The position numbers were made by a program, and so were the translations under genes. DNA of 64,000 nt from Sulfolobus sp. A20 (GTDB lineage Archaea > Thermoproteota > Thermoprotei_A > Sulfolobales > Sulfolobaceae), in contig NZ_CP017006.1 of assembly GCF_001719125.1 (NCBI RefSeq), forward strand, positions 372,001 to 436,000, written 5' to 3'. The notes beneath the pieces were generated by a model. The model was not told the origin of the DNA. It made no database searches and worked only from the letters and a program-made list of their open reading frames with translations. Below, piece by piece: positions 49,965 through 59,195 of this stretch (the first letter of the stretch is position 1; every line of letters starts with the position of its first letter).

Positions 49965-50966
49965 TTAAGGTTTTAGTAAGACTTTACCTATTTTCTTCTT
50001 ATCCTTTAATATCTCGTATCCTTTATCAATCTCGTCCAGTCTCACTGTCCCTGCTATAACTGGTGTTATTTTACCTTCTCCAGTCAACTTTAATGTTTCT
50101 TCCGCATCTCTCTTAGTTGCAGAAGCATGCCCAATTATTTTTATGTCTTTGAGGATGACGTATCCCAGTCTAAGTTGATAAATTTGAGATGGATCTACGT
50201 TTCCAATCTGAATTAACCTTCCTCCCATCCAAAGACTTTTCAGACTCTCATCAATAGTAGGTGTACCTACAGTATCGATTACTACGTTTATGTCATCAAT
50301 TTTTTTAGCCTCATCGGAAAACTTGTTACCAACTATTACGTGGTCAGCGAATTTAGATATAATTTTAGCTTTTTCTTCAGATGTGGTAACGCCTATAACT
50401 TTAGCCCCTAATGCTTTAGCTACTTGAATTGCATGTATTCCGACTCCTCCACTAGCCCCAGTTACTAATACTGTTTCCTCTTTTTGTAAATTAGCCCTTC
50501 TTAAAGATCTATAAACCATACCGGTTACACATGGTACTAATACCGCACCTTCATCTGATACTGAGCTGCCTACCTTAACTAGGCTGTTAACCTTTATTTT
50601 GGCTTTTTCTGCAAAAAATCCATCCAGTTCTTCAGAGTAACCTAGCCTAGAGTGACAATACGCTTCTTCACCCATTTTACAATATTTACAAGTGCCATCT
50701 GGAGCGTAAAGTAATGATATTACCTTATCTCCCTCTTTAAAACCATTTACGTTTTCCCCAACTTGTTCTATAGTACCTACCACCTCATGTCCTAAAACCA
50801 CTGGATATTTCATTCTGGGATAATAACCTTGTAATTGTAATAAATCCCTATAGCATAATGCAGCTCTATTTACTTTAATTAGGACTTCATCCTTACCTAT
50901 TTTAGGTTCGGGGACGTCTTGTATTACATAACCTTTTCCCTTTCCTGGAACTATTACCGCCTTCAT
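49965..50966 (-). CDS. Acryloyl-CoA reductase (NADPH), zinc alcohol dehydrogenase family
   Basis: Reduces acryloyl-CoA to propionyl-CoA in the 3-hydroxypropionate/4-hydroxybutyrate carbon-fixation cycle. The 333-residue MDR protein has AALCYRDLLQLQGYYPRM near 36, GHEVVG near 60, structural-zinc cysteines DGTCKYCKMGEEAYC near 90 and the NADPH loop VTGASGGVGIHAIQVAKALG near 168. It closely resembles the characterised Sulfolobus tokodaii enzyme from recall. ATG 50966 replaces a 14-codon upstream extension that has no domain content. Confidence 0.88.
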   Translation of the reverse strand: MKAVIVPGKGKGYVIQDVPEPKIGKDEVLIKVNRAALCYRDLLQLQGYYPRMKYPVVLGHEVVGTIEQVGENVNGFKEGDKVISLLYAPDGTCKYCKMGEEAYCHSRLGYSEELDGFFAEKAKIKVNSLVKVGSSVSDEGAVLVPCVTGMVYRSLRRANLQKEETVLVTGASGGVGIHAIQVAKALGAKVIGVTTSEEKAKIISKFADHVIVGNKFSDEAKKIDDINVVIDTVGTPTIDESLKSLWMGGRLIQIGNVDPSQIYQLRLGYVILKDIKIIGHASATKRDAEETLKLTGEGKITPVIAGTVRLDEIDKGYEILKDKKKIGKVLLKP

Positions 50967-51469
50967 TTGATAAACCTTTTGTTTAAAAAGTATAAAAAGT
51001 ATATGCACAGTTTTTCTAGTTTAGACTTTAGTAATGACAATAATATATTAATAGATACTAAAAATAACAACAATAAAAAGGACTTCCAATATTAAGTTTA
51101 AGTAATTCTTTTATTGATAGCAAGAAATTGAATAACTGCTTCCAGGCTTTATTTAGAATTTATCTTTTGACTAGCTATAAGATTTGAAGTAAAATAAGGG
51201 ACAACTCCTTGAGTATGGTTAATAGTAGTAAGGTTATTAAGGTATAAATTAATTAAAGAGTGTGAATAGATCTAGTAAAATTTGACGTCATTATCACTTA
51301 TCATTTACGGCTTTGACTATCCACTTTACTTTTATGACTAAGTTACCATTGACATATTTAACTGTACTTCTGATGTGAGAATTGCTAAACTGATAGTTAA
51401 ACGTCACTGAGTAAAAAATAAAGATTAATTTAAGTTAGTTACCATTGAGTTATGATCAAAAGGTGAATT
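50967..51469. other. Gene-poor interval upstream of the amidase
   Basis: About 500 AT-rich bases. A TATA-like AAAAGTATAAAAAGT near 50985-51000 is the likely acryloyl-CoA reductase promoter region (minus strand). A minus-strand open frame at 51294-51434 is described separately. Otherwise I see no gene, RNA or repeat. Confidence 0.5.
51294..51434 (-). pseudogene. Possible C-terminal gene fragment
   Basis: A minus-strand frame of 46 codons without a start codon reads a beta-rich, protein-like sequence (YSVTFNYQFSNSHIRSTV, then NLVIKVKWIVKAVNDK) and ends at TGA 51294. Its alternating hydrophobic pattern suggests the last strands of a lost gene. It is too short to identify. Confidence 0.25.
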
Positions 51470-51586
51470 ATGTTGTACGAGAGGAATGAATTAAAAGGTA
51501 TTGATGACTTATTGTCAAACAAATTACCAGAACCACTATTCTGTGTGAGTGAAGATGAGGTTAGAAGAATTAAATTCTCGATATAA
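51470..51586 (+). CDS. Small ORF upstream of and overlapping the amidase
   Basis: Encodes 38 residues (MLYERNELKGIDDLLSNKL onward) with an excellent AGGTGA site five bases before the ATG. It overlaps the first 32 bp of the amidase in another frame. Amidases of this family usually have 30-50 more N-terminal residues than the amidase here, so this may be the displaced N-terminus of a frameshifted gene, or a separate coupled leader. Confidence 0.45.
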   Translation: MLYERNELKGIDDLLSNKLPEPLFCVSEDEVRRIKFSI

Positions 51587-52763
51587 TGCTTTTATTACTG
51601 TTAAGGAGATTAAAGGTAGGTCTGAGGGTAAGCTATCTGGTTTAACTTTCGGAGTCAAGGACGTAATTCTAACTAAAGATATTAGGACTACAGCTGGTTC
51701 AAAGATTTTGGAAAATTATATTCCTAGTAAAAATGCTTATATAGTGGATATTATACTACGAGAAGGAGGAGTAATTTTAGGTAAAACCAATACTCACGAG
51801 TTTGCTCTAGGTGCTACTAATACTTCAAGCATAGCTGGTCCTGCAAAAAATCCCTATGACGACCAAAGGATTAGTGGTGGGTCTAGTGGAGGTTCAGCAG
51901 TAGCGGTAGGTTTGGGTTTAGTAGATGTTGGGATAGGGACTGATACTGGAGGATCAGTTAGAGTTCCAGCCTCATTATGTGGCGTTATTGGTTTTAAGCC
52001 AACTACGGGATTAATTCCCACTGATGGTGTGATTCCGTTTAGCTGGACTTTGGATACTATTGGATTCTTGGCTAGGGATGTAGATGTTATTTATAAAGTG
52101 TTTTCTACAGTTTTGCCTAACGACAGGAAAAAGGTTGTTTTATCGAAATTAAGACGTAGACCGAGACTAGGGCTCTTCATGTTTAATGAAAATAATGAGG
52201 TCTCTAAAGTTTTATTGGAGGGTTTAGATAAAATTTCCTCTTACTTTGATCTAATAAATATTGATTTACCCTTATTGAAGGAGAATGGGAGTAAGGTGAG
52301 GAGGATCATAGGGTTAGCTGAAGCTTCCTCCTATCATAGAGATTGGCTGATTAACTATAAGGACAAATATTATTTTAGGGATACTTATTCTCTACTTGTC
52401 AATGGTCTGAACATCTCTGCTGTTGATTATATAGACTCCTTAAGGTTTAGAAGGGAGTTATTAAAGGAATATTTAAAAATATTTAAAGAAGTTGATTTTA
52501 TATTATCCCCTACTACTACAATTACTGCCCCTAAAATCTCTGAGGTCATAAATAATGAGCTTAAGTTCAGAGACTCTTTGATATCTATTACTGAACTATT
52601 TAACGTAGTTGGAGCTCCTTCAATAAGTGTGCCTTTTGGTAAAATTAATGGCTTGCCAATAGGGTTAATGATTAGCGGAGAGTTGTACAAGGATGGTGAT
52701 CTACTAGAGTTCTCTAAGAACTTAATGGAGATATATAATATTAAAGTGAGCGTTTCTCCTTAA
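51555..52763 (+). CDS. Amidase signature family hydrolase
   Basis: Hydrolyses amides through a Ser-cisSer-Lys triad. About 402 residues: the catalytic Lys is in FGVKDVIL near 31, the Gly/Ser-rich signature GGSSGGSAVAVGLG near 108 supplies the cis-Ser, and the nucleophile Ser is in GTDTGGSVRVPASLCG near 130. ADAM-like or GatA-like specificity cannot be settled; no gatB or gatC is adjacent. GTG 51549 is an alternative start. The short N-terminus may reflect a frameshift. Confidence 0.88.
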   Translation: MRLEELNSRYNAFITVKEIKGRSEGKLSGLTFGVKDVILTKDIRTTAGSKILENYIPSKNAYIVDIILREGGVILGKTNTHEFALGATNTSSIAGPAKNPYDDQRISGGSSGGSAVAVGLGLVDVGIGTDTGGSVRVPASLCGVIGFKPTTGLIPTDGVIPFSWTLDTIGFLARDVDVIYKVFSTVLPNDRKKVVLSKLRRRPRLGLFMFNENNEVSKVLLEGLDKISSYFDLINIDLPLLKENGSKVRRIIGLAEASSYHRDWLINYKDKYYFRDTYSLLVNGLNISAVDYIDSLRFRRELLKEYLKIFKEVDFILSPTTTITAPKISEVINNELKFRDSLISITELFNVVGAPSISVPFGKINGLPIGLMISGELYKDGDLLEFSKNLMEIYNIKVSVSP

Positions 52764-52826
52764 TTTTGTTCTTGAACATTTCTAACATCACTTTTTTATT
52801 TAAGTCTTCTGTAAGGAAATCTGGGG

Positions 52827-53444
52827 ATGTTTTTGGAGATAAAAAATAAAATACTTAAGGGTACAACGACTGTTGGTATAAGGGTAAAGGACGGTGTAGT
52901 GCTAGCTGCAGATAGAAGGGCAAGTGCAGGGTTCTTTGTGGCAAATAAAATGGTTAGGAAGGTACTATATATAACGGACAAGATAGGTATAACAACAGCA
53001 GGTAGTGTAGCTGATTTACAATTTATATACGATGTATTAAAGAATATATATCATTATAATTCGATAACTAGATATGGTCCAGTTTCTGTGAAAGGCATTG
53101 CGACTAGGCTTGCTAATATCTTATCAGCTACTAAGTATTTTCCATATTTAGTTCAAATATTAATTGGAGGTTACGATGATCAACCAAGATTATATAATCT
53201 GGATTACTTAGGGGATATCACTGAAGAACAGTATGTGGCTACGGGCTCTGGTTCTCCAGTCGCTATGGGTGTTTTAGAGGATGAGTATGATGAGAGTATG
53301 AGTTTAGACAAGGCTGTAGATTTAGCTAAAAGGGCAGTATTCTCTGCTATAAAAAGGGATTCCTTTACTGGGACTGGCGTTATTGTGACAAAGATTAATA
53401 GTGTTGGACATGAAGAGTATGAGTTTTACCTTAAGAAGATATAG
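52827..53444 (+). CDS. psmB: Proteasome beta subunit, catalytic type
   Basis: The 205-residue 20S core subunit has a 12-residue propeptide ([12 protein letters not shown]) before the autocatalytic Thr of TTTVG. The catalytic Asp17 (VVLAADRR) and Lys33 (VANKMVRK) are both present at the correct distance, so this is the active beta subunit rather than the inactive paralogue that Sulfolobus also encodes. [15 protein letters not shown] near 145 is the S1-region signature. Confidence 0.95.
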   Translation: MFLEIKNKILKGTTTVGIRVKDGVVLAADRRASAGFFVANKMVRKVLYITDKIGITTAGSVADLQFIYDVLKNIYHYNSITRYGPVSVKGIATRLANILSATKYFPYLVQILIGGYDDQPRLYNLDYLGDITEEQYVATGSGSPVAMGVLEDEYDESMSLDKAVDLAKRAVFSAIKRDSFTGTGVIVTKINSVGHEEYEFYLKKI

Positions 53445-53483
53445 ATGACTTTTATTTACTAGTTGAGGCTAATATATATCTTG

Positions 53484-53933
53484 ATGATAGTTAGAACGAG
53501 TTCTTTTAAGGTTGAAGACCTTATACCATCCAAATATACATGTGATGGAGAGGATTTGTCACCGACCTTAGAATGGGATGCTGTACCAAGCGCTAAAAGT
53601 TATGCCGTTATTGTAGAGGATCCTGATGCACCCGGCGGGACTTTTATTCACTGGGTCATTTATAATATACCAACTAATAAATTGCCAGAAGGAGTTCCTA
53701 AGGTGTATAAGTCAGAATTTGGTATACAAGGCGTAAATGATTTTGGTAGGGTTGGATATAATGGTCCTTGTCCTCCTAAAGCTCACCCACCACATAGATA
53801 CTACTTTTACGTATATGCATTAGATACTATTTTAAAGGAAGTGAAGAACGTTGATGCTAATGAGTTAAAGTCGTTAATGAAGGGTCATGAAATAGATAAA
53901 GGTTATGTTATGGGTAAATATAAGAGAAAGTGA
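53484..53933 (+). CDS. PEBP/YbhB-family protein
   Basis: A 149-residue phosphatidylethanolamine-binding-protein fold. The family motifs are VEDPDAPGGTFIHWVIYNIP near 42 and GYNGPCPPKAHPPHRYYFYVYALD near 91, which line the anion-binding pocket. The start at ATG 53484 (MIVRTSSFKVEDLIP) was preferred to an upstream frame of seven residues. The physiological ligand in archaea is unknown. Confidence 0.92.
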   Translation: MIVRTSSFKVEDLIPSKYTCDGEDLSPTLEWDAVPSAKSYAVIVEDPDAPGGTFIHWVIYNIPTNKLPEGVPKVYKSEFGIQGVNDFGRVGYNGPCPPKAHPPHRYYFYVYALDTILKEVKNVDANELKSLMKGHEIDKGYVMGKYKRK

Positions 53934-53939
53934 TGCTAA

Positions 53940-54929
53940 ATGTCTGGGAAAGTAGAAGAAGTCTTATGGGCTGAAAAGTACAGACCAAGAAGTTTGGATG
54001 ATATTGTAAATCAGAAGGAAATTGTAGAAAGGTTAAAAAAATTCGTGAAAGAAAAAAACATGCCTCATTTGCTGTTCGCCGGACCTCCCGGTACTGGAAA
54101 GACTACTGCAGCTTTAGCTCTGGTTCATGATCTATATGGCGAAAGTTATGTTGAGTACTTTTTAGAGCTTAACGCAAGCGATGAAAGAGGTATTGATGTA
54201 ATAAGGAATAAAGTTAAGGAGTTCGCTAGAACTGTTGCTCCAACTAATGTGCCTTTTAAAGTTGTTTTGCTAGACGAAGCGGACAATATGACCGCTGACG
54301 CACAACAAGCGCTGAGGAGAACTATGGAATTATACACTGAAAGTACTAGGTTCATTCTAGCTTGTAATTATCTTAGTAAAATAATAGAACCTATCCAATC
54401 GAGAACAGCGTTATTTAGATTTTATCCGTTAAAGAGAGAAGACATAGTAAGCAGATTAGCGTATATTTTAAAGAACGAGAAAGTAGAATATGATCAGAAG
54501 GCTTTAGACACAATATATGATATAACTATGGGCGATATGAGGAAGAGTATAAACATATTACAAGCTGCTTCAGCTTATGGTAAGGTAACTGTAGACTCAG
54601 TGTACAAAGTTTTAGGACTAGCTCAGCCTAAAGAAATAAGAGAGATGCTGAATTTAGCACTTCAAGGAAAGTTTATGCAAGCTAGAGAAAAGTTAAAAAC
54701 TTTGCTAGTGGTTCATGGGCTTTCGGGAGAGGATATAATAAAGCAAATCCATAGAGAGCTAACTTCGTCAGATCTTCAAATATCTGATGAGCTGAGAGTA
54801 CTTTTATTAGATTATATAGGTGAGGCTGAATTTAGGATAATTGAAGGAGCTGATGATGAAATTCAATTATCAGCCACCTTGGCTAAAATAGCAATATATG
54901 GTAATAAATATTTGGGAGATAATAAATGA
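53940..54929 (+). CDS. rfcS: Replication factor C small subunit
   Basis: AAA+ clamp-loader subunit that loads PCNA. The 329 residues start [18 protein letters not shown], with Walker [12 protein letters not shown] near 43, Walker [12 protein letters not shown] near 106, [13 protein letters not shown] (SRC-like motif with Thr in place of Cys) near 149 and the C-terminal collar. Stop and rfcL start overlap (ATGA), matching the 4:1 complex encoded as a pair. Confidence 0.97.
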   Translation: MSGKVEEVLWAEKYRPRSLDDIVNQKEIVERLKKFVKEKNMPHLLFAGPPGTGKTTAALALVHDLYGESYVEYFLELNASDERGIDVIRNKVKEFARTVAPTNVPFKVVLLDEADNMTADAQQALRRTMELYTESTRFILACNYLSKIIEPIQSRTALFRFYPLKREDIVSRLAYILKNEKVEYDQKALDTIYDITMGDMRKSINILQAASAYGKVTVDSVYKVLGLAQPKEIREMLNLALQGKFMQAREKLKTLLVVHGLSGEDIIKQIHRELTSSDLQISDELRVLLLDYIGEAEFRIIEGADDEIQLSATLAKIAIYGNKYLGDNK

Positions 54930-56143
54930 TTCAGTGGTTTCTGAAATATAGGCCAAAATCTTTAGATGAGGTGGAAAATCAAGACGAAGCTAAAAAGGAG
55001 TTAAAGTCATGGATAGATTCATGGTTGAAGGGCAAACCAGATGCCAAAGCTGTGTTGCTTTACGGGCCACCTGGAGTAGGTAAAACGACTATTGCTGAAG
55101 CTCTAGCACATGATTATAAGCTAGAAATGTTAGAGATGAACGCTAGTGACTCCAGAAGACTACAGGATATAAAAAATATAGCAGAAAAAGCTGCTATCTA
55201 CGGAAGTATTTTTGGGACTAAAGGAAAATTAATTCTATTGGACGAGATAGATGGTATAAATTTAAGAGAGGATATGGGGGCCATTCAAGGTATTTTAGAA
55301 TTAATTGAGAACACTAAATATCCAATAGTAATGACTGCCAACGATCCTTGGAATCAATCGCTTAGAGAGCTTAGAAATAAAGTAAAGATGATTAGCTTAA
55401 ATAAGCTAGGGAAATATCCATTGAGAAGAATACTTAAGAAGATATGTCAATCAGAGAAGATTAATTGTGATGATGAAGCTTTAGACTACATTATTGATAC
55501 TAGCGAGGGTGATGCAAGATATGCGATTAACATGCTACAAGGTATAGCAGAAGGATATGGGAAGATAACGTTAGATTTAGTTAAATCTTTAGCGAGAAGG
55601 AAAGAGAGAGAACTTGACCCGTTTGAGACGTTAAGGGATATATTTTGGGCACGCTATGCTTGGCAAGCTAAGAGTGCTGCTACTAGTTCTCAAGTGGATT
55701 ACGATATGTTGTTAAGATGGGTATCTGAAAATATTCCGATACAATACGAAAATATTGAGGATATATGGAGGGCTTATGATTCCTTATCTAAAGCTTCGAT
55801 TTTCTTAAAGAGAGCTAAGGCTGGAGATTGGGATTTGTTATCTTATGCATATGATATGATGAGTTCTGGAGTTGCATTAGCCGAGATCGAAAAAAAGAAA
55901 CCAAATTGGAAGCCTAAATGGAAAAAATATCAGTTCCCCTCTTATATACAACAACTGTTTAAGAGTAAAGAAATTAGAGATTTAAGAGATGAGATCATAA
56001 AAAAGATTAGCGTACATTCTTCTTATGATAAAACGATAAACGATACATTTCCATATTTCCTTTTATTTTACAAAAAGTATGAAAAACAACTTAAATTTAG
56101 TCCAAAAGAGAAGGAGTACATAGAGTCTTTAAATAAATCTTAA
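54926..56143 (+). CDS. rfcL: Replication factor C large subunit
   Basis: The 405-residue large clamp-loader subunit: [15 protein letters not shown] at the N-terminus, Walker [11 protein letters not shown] near 46, Walker [10 protein letters not shown] near 106, and a C-terminal extension with [16 protein letters not shown] near 337. I saw no clear PCNA-interacting peptide at the extreme C-terminus (ending [12 protein letters not shown]). It converges on moaC with a 4-bp overlap. Confidence 0.96.
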   Translation: MIQWFLKYRPKSLDEVENQDEAKKELKSWIDSWLKGKPDAKAVLLYGPPGVGKTTIAEALAHDYKLEMLEMNASDSRRLQDIKNIAEKAAIYGSIFGTKGKLILLDEIDGINLREDMGAIQGILELIENTKYPIVMTANDPWNQSLRELRNKVKMISLNKLGKYPLRRILKKICQSEKINCDDEALDYIIDTSEGDARYAINMLQGIAEGYGKITLDLVKSLARRKERELDPFETLRDIFWARYAWQAKSAATSSQVDYDMLLRWVSENIPIQYENIEDIWRAYDSLSKASIFLKRAKAGDWDLLSYAYDMMSSGVALAEIEKKKPNWKPKWKKYQFPSYIQQLFKSKEIRDLRDEIIKKISVHSSYDKTINDTFPYFLLFYKKYEKQLKFSPKEKEYIESLNKS

Positions 56144-56592
56144 TATGGTTTCTTTTCCTTATTTGTTACTTTAATTTCCTTTATTTCAGTAAATGGATAT
56201 TTTCCTATATCGTCTTTTTCATATTTCTTTACCATATCCCATATAGTAAGTAGGGCTACTGAGGTTGCTACTAATGCCTCCATTTCTACGCCAGTCTTGT
56301 AATGTGCTAAAACTTTTGATTTAACTCTTACCCCCTCATTCTCTATATCGATTTCAACATCTATTTTCTCTAGTGGTATAGGGTGACATAGTGGTATTAA
56401 CTCATGGGTTCTTTTTGCAGCTAATATCCCAGCGGTTTTTGATACTGTAATTACATCGCCTTTCTCTATTTGATTTTTCCTTATTTTTTCTATTGTCTCA
56501 TGTCTTAGCTTTATAAATCCTTCAGCTTCAGCTTCCCTTAATACTACTTCTTTGCTTGAAATATCTATCATACTAACTTTTTGTTCACTCAT
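56140..56592 (-). CDS. moaC: Cyclic pyranopterin monophosphate synthase
   Basis: Molybdenum-cofactor synthesis step acting after MoaA. The 150 residues contain [15 protein letters not shown] near 8, the active-site stretch [18 protein letters not shown] near 59 and [29 protein letters not shown] near 98. It overlaps the small winged-helix gene upstream by 8 bp. Confidence 0.96.
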   Translation of the reverse strand: MSEQKVSMIDISSKEVVLREAEAEGFIKLRHETIEKIRKNQIEKGDVITVSKTAGILAAKRTHELIPLCHPIPLEKIDVEIDIENEGVRVKSKVLAHYKTGVEMEALVATSVALLTIWDMVKKYEKDDIGKYPFTEIKEIKVTNKEKKPY

Positions 56593-56782
56593 CTTTATAC
56601 AATTCTTCGAGCAAGTTTATTAAAACTAATATTTTAGGGTTAGAATAATTGATTTTTATAATCTTAGCTCTTTGATCGCTTCCTATAATTTCAATCACCT
56701 CTATTTTTTCTAAATCTTCTAGTTCTTTTTTTAGCTTATTATAATGTAATCCACTGAGTCTATACAGTTTAGTTATGTTCAT
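56585..56782 (-). CDS. Small winged-helix DNA-binding protein
   Basis: A 65-residue protein whose pattern (ITKLYRLSGLHYNKLKKELEDLEKIEVIEIIGSDQRAKIIKIN in pieces) fits a winged helix: recognition helix LHYNKLKKEL, then a beta wing. It overlaps moaC by 8 bp, so it could regulate cofactor synthesis or its own operon; that is inference. Confidence 0.65.
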   Translation of the reverse strand: MNITKLYRLSGLHYNKLKKELEDLEKIEVIEIIGSDQRAKIIKINYSNPKILVLINLLEELYKDE

Positions 56783-56835
56783 GTCACCATATTTTACTAA
56801 TAGATATATTATTTTTAATTTATGTTTATCAAAAA

Positions 56836-58086
56836 TTAAATTTTCGATTGTAATTTCACCATTATTTGTTGTGTTATGAAATCATCTAACCTTTTATCTA
56901 AAGGTAATGATAACGAGACTAGCGTAGTTCGTCCTCTCATTCCCTTTCCACTCTGTCTAGTATTTATTATTCCTATCACTTTTAGCTTTCTTAAATACTC
57001 ATAAACTTGGGTATGTTTTCTAGGCTCCTCACTTAGTTCTTTACATAACTCTATGTATTCATTTTCAAGATTACCTATATTTATTTCATCAACCCTATTT
57101 TTATTTAATATTCTAATTAGTGCTTTCAGAAGTATTAGCTGGTGAAGTTCCAGATAACTTAAACTATCTAAAATTTGCTGTACCTCGGGGTTTATTGTTG
57201 AATTTGCCTTCTTTGCGTGATCAAGAAGGACAATTGGAGATCCTTCCTTCTCAGCTATTTCTGCCGCTAGCCCTAAAGTCTCTATCGCTATTCTAGCATT
57301 TCCATTTCCACCTTTATCAAATCCATAAGTGTTTGATATGTATTGTAAGGCTTCCTCGTCAACTGTATTTTCATTAAATGCTTCTTCTATTCTTGCCTTT
57401 AAAATATCGTATAGTTCAGATGCTTTATAAGGTGGAAATTCAATTACTCTTCTAAGTATATGGTCTCTTATACTTTTATCTAAGCTAGAGAGTGTATGTG
57501 TATCATTAACGATGAATACATAACTTATTCTCTTTACTATAGCAGAGATCTCATCATATAGTCTGACTAAGAAATATATCTCATCGTTTGATACAGTGTT
57601 TAAGAAATAGCTAAACTCATCTAACGTCACAATCACGTGAATATTTCTTTTATCTAAGTATTCATGAATTACCTTAAATACTTCTTGAGAGGAAAGTCCC
57701 CTTAATGGTATAGGAAGTTTTAGTGCATTTGCTATTTCTTGGCTTATCAGATACAATGTTCTATGCCTATAGCAGTTTATGTGAACGTACTTTACTCTTA
57801 CTCCAAACTCTTTCTCAGCTATTTCTTCAAAATTCTTTCCAAATGATTTAACTGTGGCAGTCTTTCCAGTTCCAGTTCTGCCTACTATTACAACTCTTTC
57901 TGAATCTTTAATGTCCTCTATCAGTAAGTTTTTGAATATGAATCCTAATTCTCTTATCTTATCTTCTCTATGAGGTAGGCTATTAGGAACGTAATCTGGT
58001 GATAGTTTATCTTTATGTTTTATTATGACTGTTGGCGTACGCAATGTATCGGATAAGATGTCTTTAGTTGATACCAATACTTTCAC
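56836..58086 (-). CDS. cdc6-2: Orc1/Cdc6 replication protein, Cdc6-2 type
   Basis: A 416-residue AAA+ initiator-family protein with Walker A VGRTGTGKTATV near 68, Walker B IVTLDEFSYFL near 153, sensor 1 FIVNDTHTLS near 193, sensor 2 GNARIAIE near 275 and a C-terminal winged helix (LRKLKVIGIINTRQSGKGMRGRTT). Neighbouring rfc and mcm genes match the S. solfataricus Cdc6-2 locus, not the Cdc6-1 or Cdc6-3 loci that flank origins. Only 26 bp separate it from the next gene, leaving no room for an origin. Confidence 0.92.
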   Translation of the reverse strand: MKVLVSTKDILSDTLRTPTVIIKHKDKLSPDYVPNSLPHREDKIRELGFIFKNLLIEDIKDSERVVIVGRTGTGKTATVKSFGKNFEEIAEKEFGVRVKYVHINCYRHRTLYLISQEIANALKLPIPLRGLSSQEVFKVIHEYLDKRNIHVIVTLDEFSYFLNTVSNDEIYFLVRLYDEISAIVKRISYVFIVNDTHTLSSLDKSIRDHILRRVIEFPPYKASELYDILKARIEEAFNENTVDEEALQYISNTYGFDKGGNGNARIAIETLGLAAEIAEKEGSPIVLLDHAKKANSTINPEVQQILDSLSYLELHQLILLKALIRILNKNRVDEINIGNLENEYIELCKELSEEPRKHTQVYEYLRKLKVIGIINTRQSGKGMRGRTTLVSLSLPLDKRLDDFITQQIMVKLQSKI

Positions 58087-58112
58087 CCTAATCTAAAATA
58101 TGTGGTATTACC

Positions 58113-58622
58113 TTATATTTTGTTTGAGAGAGTTAGCCGAAACTTTTCTTGCCCCTTCCTCAAAAAGGATATTCCACAAAAATCTTTTAACGCATTAACA
58201 TAAATTATTATTTCAGGATTTTTAAAATCTACTTGCCAAAAATTCTTTAGTCCAATGCCAATTGCAATTTCTATTGTTTTACAGTTTATATTAGAGTTTC
58301 TGTTAATACATCTAACATAAAACTTCTTTAAATCATTAAAGTTCTGTCTTATATAATTTATAGTTTTTTCTACTAAATCTTTCTCCAATGGTTTTGTAAT
58401 TAATTGAAAAGGGAAGATTTTTTCTGCACATGAGGGTGGATGAGAAATTAACAGCCCATAAATAGTTAATGGGTCTAATAGTGAACTAATCAGTAAAACG
58501 TTTTTAGTATATTCTATAACTTTAGCGTTAGGGTCTTTAATTAGTAACCTATTTAAAATCTCTGGTATACACTTAATAGCTTTTCCAGTCTTTGTAGTTA
58601 TTAAGCATTTTATCTCCTCCAT
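58113..58622 (-). CDS. THUMP-domain protein
   Basis: Encodes 169 residues whose C-terminal half (KFYVRCINRNSNINCKTIEIAIGIGLKN then NPEIIIYVNALKDFCGISFLRKGQE) is a THUMP RNA-binding fold, as in tRNA-modifying enzymes and Tan1-like proteins. No catalytic domain is attached, so it may act as an RNA-binding partner in tRNA modification. It is divergent from the GINS gene with 33 bp between starts. Confidence 0.75.
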   Translation of the reverse strand: MEEIKCLITTKTGKAIKCIPEILNRLLIKDPNAKVIEYTKNVLLISSLLDPLTIYGLLISHPPSCAEKIFPFQLITKPLEKDLVEKTINYIRQNFNDLKKFYVRCINRNSNINCKTIEIAIGIGLKNFWQVDFKNPEIIIYVNALKDFCGISFLRKGQEKFRLTLSNKI

Positions 58623-58655
58623 CTATTTAAAGTAAAAAGCTAAAGATAATAAAAT

Positions 58656-59195
58656 GTGATCGGAGTTAGGCTCAAAGCAATTAGAAGATTAACTAGGGTA
58701 TATAAACATAAAGTCATGGTCCTTGAAGACTGGAACGGTAGCTCAATTACCTTAAGCGGTTTGCAACTAATTAAAGGTAGTCAAGATGAATTACCTTATT
58801 GGCTAGCATCTGTGCTTGAGAGAAAAAATATAGTGAAAATTGAGGATGAGGTATCTGTAGAAGACCTAGGCAGAATATTATTTCAAGAAAAACAGAGTGC
58901 GAATACGTCAGCTTCCCTAGTACCACTTAGTAGAGATTTCTTCTTTAAAGTAAAATCGTATATTGATATTCTTAATAAAGAGAGTAGTATTGATAATGTT
59001 GATAAAATTAGAAAAGCTAAAAATATACTTAATGAAATATATAAGATACGGTCTAGGAAGGTGATGCAATTAGCTTTTCTTGAGATAGAAGATCAAAATT
59101 TGATCAATAATATGACAGAAGAAGAGCTTTTAATCTATAATACGATAAGACAACTTATCAAGGAACTGTATGGTGATATAATTGGAAATACCTAG
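58656..59195 (+). CDS. gins23: GINS complex subunit Gins23
   Basis: Component of the CMG replicative helicase. Encodes 179 residues with GTG start 58656, followed by the small beta domain (KVMVLEDWNGSSITLSGLQL) and DELPYWLASVLERKNIVKI, then the alpha domain (DLGRILFQEKQ onward; SRDFFFKVKSYIDILNK). The sequence is weakly conserved as usual for GINS; the call rests on the mcm linkage, known for Sulfolobus Gins23. It overlaps mcm by 14 bp. Confidence 0.88.
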   Translation: MIGVRLKAIRRLTRVYKHKVMVLEDWNGSSITLSGLQLIKGSQDELPYWLASVLERKNIVKIEDEVSVEDLGRILFQEKQSANTSASLVPLSRDFFFKVKSYIDILNKESSIDNVDKIRKAKNILNEIYKIRSRKVMQLAFLEIEDQNLINNMTEEELLIYNTIRQLIKELYGDIIGNT

